The translations under genes and the position numbers were made by a program. Source: Echeneis naucrates (taxonomy: Eukaryota > Chordata > Actinopteri > Carangiformes > Echeneidae). From it: 64,000 nucleotides of DNA. The DNA is taken from NCBI RefSeq assembly GCF_900963305.1, contig NW_021780168.1:684501-748500 (forward strand), given 5' to 3'. Shown piece by piece: positions 55,255 to 64,000 of this stretch (position 1 is its first letter; every line of letters starts with the position of its first letter). The notes under the pieces are model-generated. The model had not been told where the DNA came from, ran no database searches, and saw only the letters and a list, made by a program, of their open reading frames with translations.

Positions 55255-55495
55255 CTGTTGGTACACAAACAAAGAAAGGCATACTTGTGGTTTCACAAGA
55301 TTATATCAGGATCTTTTCCTGTTCCATCAGTAACCATCAAAGGAGATGCTGATTCTGTGATGTCACAAAGGTTCTAATGACATCACAGAGATCAAAGACT
55401 CTTCCCACTTTTTTGCCATTACCTCCACAGTAGAGTGCACTCTGTTAATGACAATCATGGTCCTGCCAGATATTTTTGACTTCTGCCAACAGAAG
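55255..55495 (+). repeat. Dispersed module with a perfect 12-bp inverted repeat of TGATGTCA sites
   Basis: TCTGTGATGTCA at 55354-55365 and TGACATCACAGA at 55378-55389 are exact reverse complements with a 12-nt spacer. It is the cleanest of about eight copies. Confidence 0.85.
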
Positions 55496-55729
55496 CACCA
55501 ACAAAACTGGAACTACTTTTCACTGCTATGTCGATGATCCCCTCCTGTTTGTGCCTAACAGCAGTGACTCTTGCCATATTTTTGACATTATAACAGGTGG
55601 ATTCTGTAGTCTGCAATTTTGACCCACATCAAACCGGACACCTCAGGTGAGAACCCTCCCATACTATCCTGAGGGTGCTCATCCCAAATTGTTGTGGAAG
55701 ACGTCTGCGTAGGTTTTCAGTCATCCTGT

Positions 55730-55880
55730 TCTAATATGTTGAAGGAATTTGAGGTAGTATCTGAGTGAGGTTCAAGCTCAGGTTTTTTTGACCTACATTT
55801 CCAACATTCTCCCTCCTCTTTCAACCACACCATGAAATATTGTGGGGCTGGATGCATCACGCTGACTGGTTGTGTTTCCA
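55730..55880 (+). repeat. Phe-module flank without its tRNA
   Basis: Same text as the 3' flanks of the Phe tRNAs at 58268 and 59582: CTCCTCTTTCAACCACACCA, TGAAATATTGTG and GCTGACTGGTTGTGT. No Phe tRNA precedes it here. Confidence 0.7.
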
Positions 55881-56043
55881 AAAGGCCAACCTAAATTGGC
55901 TTTTATTTTGAAAAGCTTGTATGGTGCGACTGCTCTTGTTCTTTCTGCAGCTCAAAGCATTAAGGAGTTGAAACGCAGCATAATGATAAACATAAACAGT
56001 CTGTATTTTTTGACAATTTTTAGGAACATTTTTGGTTGTAGCA

Positions 56044-56116
56044 GCCTGGCTACCTCAGTCGGTAGAGCATGCGCCTCTTAATCTCAGCTTTGTGGGTTTG
56101 AGCCCCACATTGGGCG
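56044..56116 (+). pseudogene. tRNA-Lys(CTT)-like, decayed
   Basis: 73 nt; loop CTCTTAA (CTT), perfect T arm GTGGGTTTGAGCCCCAC. Box A has ACCTCAGTCGG, one acceptor pair is C-A and the anticodon stem has two mismatches. Confidence 0.7.
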
Positions 56117-56259
56117 ATAAGTTGTTTTCAAATGCTTGAGTGCATGCACACAGAAATGTCCCTGGTCCCTGCTTCAATTGTCTTCTTTCAATGTATTTCA
56201 TTTAGGTATAATCTTTCGGGGGAGAGGCGCACTTGGCACTTATCTGCCTGGTGGTCTGC

Positions 56260-56320
56260 CATGTCGTGTGAGAATGCCGTAAACTGAAAATGTCACTTTA
56301 CGGCATTCTCACACGACATG
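56260..56320. repeat. Perfect 24-bp fold-back hairpin
   Basis: 56260-56283 and 56297-56320 are exact reverse complements with a 13-nt loop. The arm contains GTCGTGTGAGAATGCCG. No second copy of the arm was seen elsewhere in the window. Confidence 0.9.
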
Positions 56321-56609
56321 TTGATGTTAGCACAGTTGTACTGTCCTAACAAACAAAAAACATCACATGTATTCAAAAGTAGCCCAATTTTAATCTTGGC
56401 TGCCCAACTTCGCCAAATGAATGCCCGCTGCCAAAAGCGGCAAACAGCAAAAAAAGTCACACTCATGGAGCCTAAATCAAAAGAACATCAGATTGAGACA
56501 GGAATAAAAAATTGAACCAAAGTGTGAAAATAATGATTATCATCAGCATGAAAAATAAAAAAAACATGAACAAAAAATAAAGTTTGACACAGAGAGGCTG
56601 CACCCTCTA

Positions 56610-56664
56610 CCCCAACAAACGACACTTACAGCTCTCAGAACACAGACCTGTCGTTCAGTTCGGG
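56610..56664 (+). repeat. 55-nt hairpin element, variant with shifted stem
   Basis: Same length and frame as the other copies, but the inner stem is AACGACA/TGTCGTT (7 bp) where others have AGCAC/GTGCT. A further copy is at 56833-56885, its 3' side cut by a tRNA-Thr 5' fragment (56884-56906, -). Confidence 0.7.
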
Positions 56665-57278
56665 AAATGTTGATGACAAATTCATGAATTTAGCTGATCC
56701 CACAAAATGTATTAAAACTGGTTATCCCCTTTGTCCAAATTCCAGATTCTATGAAGACATTGATTCAGTGACTTGTTGATATTTTTTTGTAAACACGGCA
56801 CCAACAAGTAACACTTGAAATCACCACCACTACCCCAACGGATAGCACTTACTGCTCTCAGAACACAAGTCTGTGCTTCAGTAGACCAACTAAGCCACAG
56901 CACCACACTGAAGTGCAAAGATGTACAGAGGATCTGAAAATATCGCAATATTAGTGGCTGACCATCATGACTGCTACCAAAGTTTGTCTCCTGTGAAAAG
57001 CAGTCAATCACCAATATCCCTTCTCCTCAGCATAGCATGAGCTACAAAGTTACTGTTGCTTCACTTTACAAGATACTGCCAATAACACAACCAGCCAACC
57101 TCACACAGCTCCATATAATGAGGGTTAGCTCCCCTGATGACTGCAAGGCAACAGCTGGGCTTGTCCAGGATTTGAACTCTGAGTATCCGGTTCCAGAACA
57201 GCAGACAGTCGTTGGCTCAATCAACATTTAGGATAATTCTAGCTGGAACTGCAGACTAGAACATGAAGAGGTTAATGT

Positions 57279-57352
57279 GTCTATGTAGCACAATTGGTCA
57301 GTGCGTTTGGTTGTTAACCAAAAGGATGGTGGTTCGAGCCCACCCAGGGATG
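57279..57352 (+). tRNA. tRNA-Asn(GTT), near-intact
   Basis: 74 nt; D stem GCAC/GTGC, anticodon arm TTTGGTTGTTAACCAAA and T arm GGTGGTTCGAGCCCACC all pair. One acceptor mismatch (A-G). TTTTT follows about 8 nt after the gene. Likely transcribed. A 3' fragment of another Asn copy is at 59319-59360. Confidence 0.72.
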
Positions 57353-57669
57353 TACTTCATTTTTAAGCTGATTACTGACACTACATGTTGATGTTACAGC
57401 AGTTGCACTGCCCCTTTCCTCTACTTTGGTTTCACCAGAACTATTAAATATGGTATAACCTTTAATACATAACTGCCCAAACACGAAGGGACTCAAACCC
57501 TCAGTCTTCTGATCTGAACTCAGACATAGGCCAGTTTAATGTCCCATTGTCAGAATCAGTCAGCTCTACCTGGATACAACAGTGGTCAGGGCTGTATGAT
57601 GTATGTTTATGAAACACTGACAGCTCTCCTCCATCTCACTCTTTTACTTACTCTGGGTTCCAGGCCTCA

Positions 57670-57714
57670 TTGGTGCAGTAGGTAGCGTGTCAGTCTCATA
57701 ATCTGACCCTGTAA
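57670..57714 (+). pseudogene. Elongator tRNA-Met 5' half
   Basis: GCCTCATTGGTGCAGTAGGT and GTCTCATAATCTGA, after which sequence unrelated to the tRNA follows. Confidence 0.65.
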
Positions 57715-58003
57715 CTTTTGTTCACAGGGAGACAATTAGCCGATTAGTTTTCATTGACAAGAAACAAACTGGCAGTGGTGGGATTCAATCCCACTTCCCA
57801 ATGGCTTTTTTTTGTCATCACATTTGTGTTCAGTCAGTAATTTGGTAGGATGACGACACAGGATAAAGCACTCCAAGCTCAGTGGATATTTGAGAGATCA
57901 GAGTGTTGCAGAAGATAAGCACTTCCTGTGCAAAAGGCCACTGAAGGCAGAACCACTAATCAGTCTAACATTCAGACCACATCTTTTTGACAACAAACAT
58001 GGC

Positions 58004-58079
58004 TGAGTGGTTAAGGTGATGGACTGCTGGACATTGTGCTCTGCGCATGTGGGTTGGAATCCCTTCCTTATCTGTGTTC
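58004..58079 (+). pseudogene. tRNA-Ser(GCT)-like relic, inverted twin of 393-471
   Basis: GGCTGAGTGGTTAAGGTGAT, GACTGCTGGACATTG and GGGTTGGAATCCC repeat the same lesions seen in the first copy. Confidence 0.7.
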
Positions 58080-58194
58080 AGCTCACCTTAGTCTTTCCAA
58101 ATATTGTTTCTCTTGTCATGATAACACTGTGAGAGATGTCCATTTGAAGCCTTCACTGTGGGAGAAGTGGATGGTGAACAGAACATCCAGCATA

Positions 58195-58267
58195 GCTGAA
58201 ATAGCTCAGTTGGGAGAGCGTTAGAGTGAAGATCTAAAGGTTCCTGGTTCAAGCCTGGGTGTCAGCA
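58195..58267 (+). tRNA. tRNA-Phe(GAA), near-intact
   Basis: 73 nt; box A TAGCTCAGTTGGGAGAGCG is canonical and the anticodon stem TTAGA/TCTAA is perfect around a GAA triplet. Position 32 is G instead of C and one acceptor pair is A-G. The T stem pairs through G-T. Confidence 0.7.
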
Positions 58268-58875
58268 TCTGAGGTGGTACCAGAGTGATGTTCGAGCTCA
58301 GGTTTTTCTGACCTACATTTCCAATATTTTGCCTCCTCTTTCAACCACACCATGAAATATTGTGTGGTTGGATGCGTCACGCTGACTGGTTGTGTGTCCA
58401 AAAGGCTGTCAAAGACATATTTCTTCCATTGTCTCCTCCAAACATTTGTACACAGCTAAGAACATAATGTCATATGTGTGTCATTTTTGCAGTGAAGCTG
58501 GCAGAAGTATGTGGTCGTGTGGCCGAGTGAGTACAATCTTGAAGTATTTAATTAAATTAAAACTGTTATAAACGGAGTGTTGCGCCAGTGGCCACCATCA
58601 CTTCAAGTAACCCAAATGGGAAAGATCCTTCTCGACAGCATTGTTGCACTTTGCTACATCTGAAAGGTACTATTTGCAAAGGTACAAATAAAATAATCTA
58701 AACTGACTTTTATTATGAAATGATTGTGTGGTGCGACTGCTCTTGTTCTTCTGTAGCTCAAAACATTAAGGAGTTGAAATGTAGAAAAACATATTAAATG
58801 ATGGGATGAAAGGATATACACATAACAGTTTGTATTTTTTGGCAATGTTTTGGAGGATTTTTTGCAATTCTAGCA

Positions 58876-58948
58876 GCCCGGCTAGCTCAGTCGGTAGAGC
58901 ATGAGACTCTTAATCTTGCGGTCATGGGTTTGATCCCCATGTTGGGCA
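58876..58948 (+). tRNA. tRNA-Lys(CTT), structurally intact
   Basis: 73 nt; acceptor GCCCGGC/GTTGGGC, canonical box A, loop CTCTTAA (anticodon CTT), anticodon stem closed with wobble pairs, T arm ATGGGTTTGATCCCCAT perfect. A T6 terminator lies at 58957-58962. It is the best candidate for an active tRNA gene in the window. The flank is shared, inverted, with 17210-17470. Confidence 0.82.
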
Positions 58949-59508
58949 ATAAGTAGTTTTTTAGACCCAAAGTTACCCAGCAGAGCACTGCCTCTGCCAG
59001 CCTGCCTTCTTCCACCCTGACTGGTCTGCAGCTCAGCTAACTGCAGTGCACTGTGTAGCTGACACTGTCCTATCAAAGCTGGAATTAACTTCTCTGTTTC
59101 CTCATCAGAGACTGTCAGCTGGACACACGTCAGGATGGCTCAGTGGTCTTTTGGAGCCCACTGAGAGACGTGCTGTGTTTAATCTACTTTCTCTTATCCA
59201 GCATACATCGACCAACCCTGACTGCTAGAGTCAAATATCTTAACATCAGTTTGAACCAACATGAAACTAGCTGAGGTTTAAATAGTGTAACTACAGCTGC
59301 TGGTCATCATTTCTCTTTGGCTGTTAACTGAAAGGATGGTGGTTCGTCCCACCCAGGGAAGAAACTTGTTTAATCTACTCACATTCTTGGGCCGTCCCTT
59401 AACGTGGTAATCTGTTTGAGCTGGTTAAATTTACTGCCAGTAATGGGACAAATTTTCATTGTTGACCTCACCTGAAGTACCCCTCTTGCCAAATGGTGAC
59501 TTTTTCGA

Positions 59509-59581
59509 GCTGAAATAGCTCAGTTGGGAGAGTGTTAGACTGCAGATCTAAAGGTCCCTGGTTTGAGCCCTGGTCTTGGCA
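59509..59581 (+). tRNA. tRNA-Phe body with GCA (Cys) anticodon
   Basis: 73 nt duplicated from the Phe module at 58195; box A and the anticodon stem TTAGA/TCTAA are perfect and the loop is CTGCAGA. GAA has become GCA by one base change, giving a loop identical to that of tRNA-Cys. One acceptor mismatch. Confidence 0.65.
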
Positions 59582-59602
59582 TCAGAGGTGGACCCTGCTC
59601 AG

Positions 59603-59638
59603 GTTGTTTTGACCTACATTTCAATAGGTCAAAACAAC
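59603..59638. repeat. Perfect 13-bp fold-back hairpin
   Basis: GTTGTTTTGACCT and AGGTCAAAACAAC around a 10-nt loop, created inside the Phe-module flank; the sister at 58300-58325 has only the first arm. Confidence 0.85.
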
Positions 59639-59819
59639 AACTACAATATTCTGCCTCCTCTTTCAACCACACCGTGAAATATTGTGAGGTTGAATGCTGA
59701 CTGGTTGTGTGTCCAAATGGCTTCAAAAACATTCACTCCTCCAAACCTTTGGACACAGCTCTGAGCTTTCTCACATGTGACACAGGTGTCATTATTTCAG
59801 TGAAGATGTATGTGATATG

Positions 59820-59884
59820 GTGACCAAGGCACTGTGACCAAGGCTCCCGTCTCTTGGCGTGGGTTCAAATCCCACCACTGCCAG
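59820..59884 (+). pseudogene. tRNA-Leu(AAG)-like 3' part
   Basis: GTGACCAAGGCTCCCGTCTC, then GGCGTGGGTTCAAATCCCAC and CACTGCCA. The acceptor 5' strand and D arm are unrecognisable. Confidence 0.6.
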
Positions 59885-59954
59885 GTCAGTGACACAGACT
59901 CTCAGTTTATGACACAAATACACAAAATGCTGCAGGTCATCTCTCTCTCTGCCA

Positions 59955-60030
59955 TTATATAATATATATATTATATTATTAATATATAATATACATTATA
60001 TTATAATATATTATGTTATATTATATATGC
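59955..60030. repeat. AT-rich simple sequence
   Basis: Mostly TATA and ATTATA words over about 75 bp, self-complementary in many registers. Confidence 0.9.
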
Positions 60031-60113
60031 ATAGAAATACAGCTGAGGGCTTAATTCCCACAGTATTATATGCACTGCACTGTGAAAACCAGTATAGAAA
60101 CATTTTCCCCTGC

Positions 60114-60160
60114 AGGTCATTTAATGGTTATCACATTTACCTAACACGTGTAAGGAAGGG
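60114..60160 (+). pseudogene. tRNA-Val(AAC)-like 5' part
   Basis: TTTAATGGTTATCAC and TTTACCTAACACGTGTAAGG correspond to the D and anticodon arms of tRNA-Val(AAC); the T arm is replaced by a TTAGGG repeat. Confidence 0.55.
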
Positions 60161-60359
60161 TTAGGGTTAGTTCTACTACCATCCCCCAGATCTGGAAGCA
60201 CAGTATGAAAGAGCATGTCCCTGTTTGTGTCATTAGAAAATCAATGACACTGCAGGCTGCAACATGTGGGTGCTCGGTAATTTGATGGACTGTCATGACT
60301 CTTCATGACTCAAAGTTTGTCTCCAGCACCAACCACTAAAATACTGTTCCTCTTGTCCA

Positions 60360-62730
60360 GATTCTGCAGGTAAAAGCTGATTCAAAGAAAAGAGGGATTG
60401 GCATTTCTCATCTTTTTTGTCCAAATTCCAACTAGGACCAGAAGGAAAGAGAAAAACAAAGAATTCATCAGTGTCTCTGATTGGAGTGAATCAATAGATT
60501 CTCTAATTGAAGTCATCTAACGTCTAAGAAGACATCAATTACATGACTTGTTGTGTTTGTTAGTTAACATAGCACCAAGAAGTAGCACTATTAAATTCAA
60601 AACTCAAGTAAATGTTGACTTTCTCAAAAGTTTCTTCCATTAATTTGTTGAATGAACTCTCTGTCACCAACACTACCCCAACTAATAGCACTTACTGCTC
60701 TCAGAACACAAGTCTGTGCTTCAGTTGGGGAAATGTTGAGGACAACTTCATTTATTTAGCTAATCAAAGATTTCTATTTGTGTTGGCAGTCATGGCTCCC
60801 ACCAAACCTGCTGTTGTCTTTGTCAGTCAGCACTGCCCCAACAAGTAGCACTTACTGAATTCAACAGTCAAGTTAGTGCTCAAGTTAAGGTAACATTTGT
60901 GACATTCAAACAAATTCAAATGTTCACAACCCCCACTCCCCAAACATTGATAAAACTTACTGATCTGAAATCACCAACACGACCCCAACTAATAGCACTT
61001 ACTGCTCTCACAGCGCAAGTTTGTGCTTCAGTTGGGGAAATGGTGATGACAAGTTCATGAATTTAGCTGATCTCACAAAATTACTAAAACTAGATGTCAC
61101 TAACTAAAACTACTAAAACTGGTTATAACTTTTGTCCAAATTCCATCCAGGACAACCCCAAAGAGAAGCACTTATGCACAAGAATTCATCAGTGTCTCTG
61201 ATTGGAGTGATCCGAGTTAGATCTGAAGAAAACATGGCGCAAAAACAACAATTAATGTTGTTTTTGTAAATTAACACCGAAGGGGTATAAGAGAGCAGAG
61301 AGAATAGAAGTCACATTCAGCTAAAATTTTTTACTGCACATATGATCTCCTCCAAAGAGTCTTTGCAGCCACTTCCTTGTTGTGTCACAGTTCCAATGGA
61401 CTCCCATTCAGGCTTTTACCCATCTTATATCTTCTACTTTGTTCAGGCGGTTTCAATGGTCTTGGTAATGGTTTGTAATGAAGACCACATTTAGTCCATC
61501 AGGAACAATCATCTTAAATTCATGAGGACCATTAGCATGACACAGCACCAACAAACAGCATTTACTGCTTTATGTCCATACGTCCATGTTCCAATTCAGG
61601 AAATGTTGATGACAACGTTTTCTGAATTCAATATTCCAACCAAGGCTTGGGGTTAGAGTCTCTAGATAAAGCTATCTGCATTTGTGTTGGGAGTTATGGC
61701 TCCCACCAAACCTGCTGTTGTCTTTGTCAGTTAGTGCTGCCCCAACATGTTGCACTTACTGAATTCAACAGTCAAGTCAGTGCTCAGGTTAAGGTAACAA
61801 TTGTGACTTTCAAACTAATTCATGTTCTCCACTCCCACGCCCCAAAAACTGGTGAAAAACTTGCTGACTTGTGATTGACTTCTGAAATCGCCAACACTAC
61901 CCCAACTAATAGCACTTACTGCTCTCAGAACACAAGTCTGTGCTTCAGTTGGGGAAATGTTGAGGACAAATTCACTCACTCAGCTGATCTGAAGAAATCT
62001 ATCAAAGCTGGTTTTAATTCCATCCAGGACAACCGCAAAGAGAAGCACTTGTACAAAAGGAAGTTGTCTGTGTTTTATAATTGATCAGTATTGTATCCTA
62101 AGAAGATGTTGTTGTCTTTGTCAGTCAGCACTGCCCCAACAAGTAGCACTTACTGAATTCAACAGCCAAGTCAGTGCTCAAGTTAAGGTAACATTTGTGA
62201 CTTTCAAATTACTTCCTTAACCCTCACCCCACATATCACTGATAATACCTGCTGTTCTGGTGATTGCAGAAAAGGAATGGCATTCCTCATCTTTTTTGTC
62301 CAATTTCCAACCAGGACAACCCCAAAGAGAAGCACTTATGCACAAAGACTTCATCAGTGTCTCCGACTGGAGTGATCTGAGGTAGATCTGAAGAAAACAT
62401 GGCTCCAATACTTACTGTTGTTTTTGTCAATTAACATTGAAAGTGGAAAAAGAGAGCAAAGAGAATAGAAGGCACATTAACCTCTCATTTTTACCTCACA
62501 TGATCTCCTCCCAAGAGTCTTCGCAGCCACTTCCTTGTTGTGTCACCGTTCCAATGGACTCCCTTTCAGGCTTTTGCCCATCTTATACCTGAATGAAACC
62601 ACTCCCACAGCTCCCTGACTGCTTTGTTCGGGCGGTTTCAATGGTCTTGGAAATGGTTTGTTATGAAGAACACATTTAGTCCATCAGGAACAGACAACGA
62701 TCCTCTTAAATTCATGAGGACCGTTAGCAT
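60360..62730 (+). repeat. Tandem-like array of hairpin modules
   Basis: At least three rounds of the same block series: hairpin type 1 (60676, 60983, 61900), CCAGGACAACCCCAAAGAG, a TCAGTGTCTCTGATTGGAGT block, AACATGGC, CCAATGGACTCCC, GGCGGTTTCAATGGTCTTGG, and hairpin type 2 (AGCACTTACTGAATTCAACA, AGTGCT). Spacing varies because blocks are missing in some rounds. Frames are not conserved. A further partial block lies at 63240-64000. Confidence 0.8.
60676..60730 (+). repeat. 55-nt hairpin element, best-paired copy
   Basis: Outer stem CCCCAACT/AGTTGGGG (8 bp, perfect), inner stem AGCAC/GTGCT, apex CAGA/TCTG. 61900-61954 is the same over all paired positions; 60983-61037 differs at the apex. Confidence 0.85.
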
Positions 62731-63250
62731 ATGGTGAGAGGACAGCAAACTCTGGTGATTAGTGTTGCTGCAGCTGAGCTGAACAAATCTTTTCAAAATG
62801 GCCATCTGTGTTGTTTTTATTCCAACCAAAACTTTTTTTCTACCAATTTGTCGAATAAACTCCCTGTCCTGATTAATGCTTGGACGGAATGAACAACTTT
62901 TGAAATCACCAACTCTGCCCCAACTATTTATGTATTTAACTAATCTCATGAAATCAATAAAATAAATGTATCAAAATTTCAACCAGAGCAACCTCAAAGA
63001 ATTAGTTAGAATTAGAATGCTTTTATTGTCATCATACACAATGTATAACAAACTTTAAAGACAACTCTGTTGTGCAAAACGCAATTATAAAATAGGAAAG
63101 ATAAAAGATAAATAAAACAATATAACATATTAATATATTTACAAAAGGACCCTGTAAGAATGTATTTACGGTTGAGAGTTAGCATGACTGCAGAGAACGG
63201 TTGAAATAAATATATGTCCACTAATAGAAGCATTGATCCACATGTCACCT
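62730..63250 (-). mobile_element. LINE 3' end-like fragment in antisense, within repeat sequence
   Basis: TTAGAATGCTTTTATTGTCA and the following AT-rich tail (about 63010-63190) mirror the terminus at 13560-13715. No coding sequence remains. The left part is module flank. Confidence 0.4.
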
Positions 63251-64000
63251 CCAGTTAAAGTAACATTTGAGACTTCAAAAAATTCTTTAGAAGTCACAAA
63301 CTTTTCTCCCAAAAAGTAGCTCTTACTGAATCCAACAGTCAAGGTAAAAAGAAAGAAAGGACACATTGACAGAACCACCGTGCTTCATACCAGGACACAG
63401 CAGCGTGAATCATGAATCATCATGAATCATGACTTTCAAACTACTTTCTTCACCCCCACCCCCAAAAAACTGATAAAACTTGCTGTCCTTGTGATTGACT
63501 TTTGACATGACCAACTCTGCCACAACAAATATCACGTACTGCTCTCAGAACACAGAGCTGTGCTTCACTTTGGTTAATGTTGGGGATGAATTCATGCAGT
63601 CGGCTGATTGCATAGAAGAATCTAAATAAATGGCAATCTTCATCTTTTTTTTGTTGACCATCGAACAAGAACAACTCCAAAGAGAAGCACTGATGCAGAA
63701 AATAATCATCAGTGTCTCTCACTGAATTCACCAAGTCACATAAAGCCTTTGTTTCAGATTAATCTTTGTGCCACCGTTGCAATGGACTCTCTTGCAGGCT
63801 TACTTATTTTATTTTACTCACCCGACTTATCTTAAAATAAAATGATGCACCCTGTCCTCCTTCAGCAGAAAGTTTCTATTCTAACCACATCTCACATCAC
63901 AAGTCTGTGCTTCAGTTCAGGAAATGTTGATGACAAATTCATGAATTTAGCTGATCTCAAGAAACAAATAAAAAATTTTGTCAAAATTCCAAACAGGACA

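Overview
This is nuclear DNA of a teleost fish, most likely a percomorph. The evidence is a FISNA-NACHT-LRR-B30.2 innate immune gene of the fish NLRC3-like type, a fish-type C2H2 zinc-finger gene, an apolipoprotein-L gene, an L2-clade LINE with the usual fish 3' tail, and compact introns with GT-AG borders. There is no operon structure.

Layout. 1-3300 is a repeat field of decayed tRNA genes (Ser, Leu, Cys, initiator Met, Asp). A U2 snRNA gene lies at 4437-4623 (-). 5895-7400 holds a dispersed 0.9-1.1 kb repeat plus Pro and elongator-Met tRNA relics. 8563-10535 (-) is a two-exon C2H2 zinc-finger gene whose reading frame now ends early. 10700-30000 is a dense mosaic of direct and inverted duplications carrying about 25 tRNA relics and a few tRNAs that still fold. 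31188-35580 (-) is a nine-coding-exon gene joining a NEK-like kinase domain to an apolipoprotein-L domain; its kinase catalytic loop is altered and an IRF/ISRE site sits at its 5' end. 36650-37740 is a third copy of the dispersed repeat. 38272-39990 (-) is a 5'-truncated L2-clade LINE. About 41510-42610 (-) is a broken integrase-core fossil. 45868-51960 (-) is a nine-exon NLR gene that assembles without a phase error into 1,132 aa. 54800-64000 is again tRNA-relic mosaic (Lys, Asn, Phe, Arg, Leu, Met, Val) and ends in a block of repeated modules that share a conserved 55-nt hairpin.

How it fits together. NLRs, C2H2 zinc-finger genes, U2 and massed tRNA copies in one stretch is the mix known from the long arm of zebrafish chromosome 4. 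The NLR and the NEK-APOL gene are both plausible immune genes, and the second carries a textbook IRF element, so interferon induction is a reasonable inference. The tRNA-rich spacer has spread by repeated segmental duplication, which also explains fold-back hairpins, deleted tRNA arms and changed anticodons. Exon borders were placed by hand from splice sites and phase and agree in every case checked; no database search was possible.
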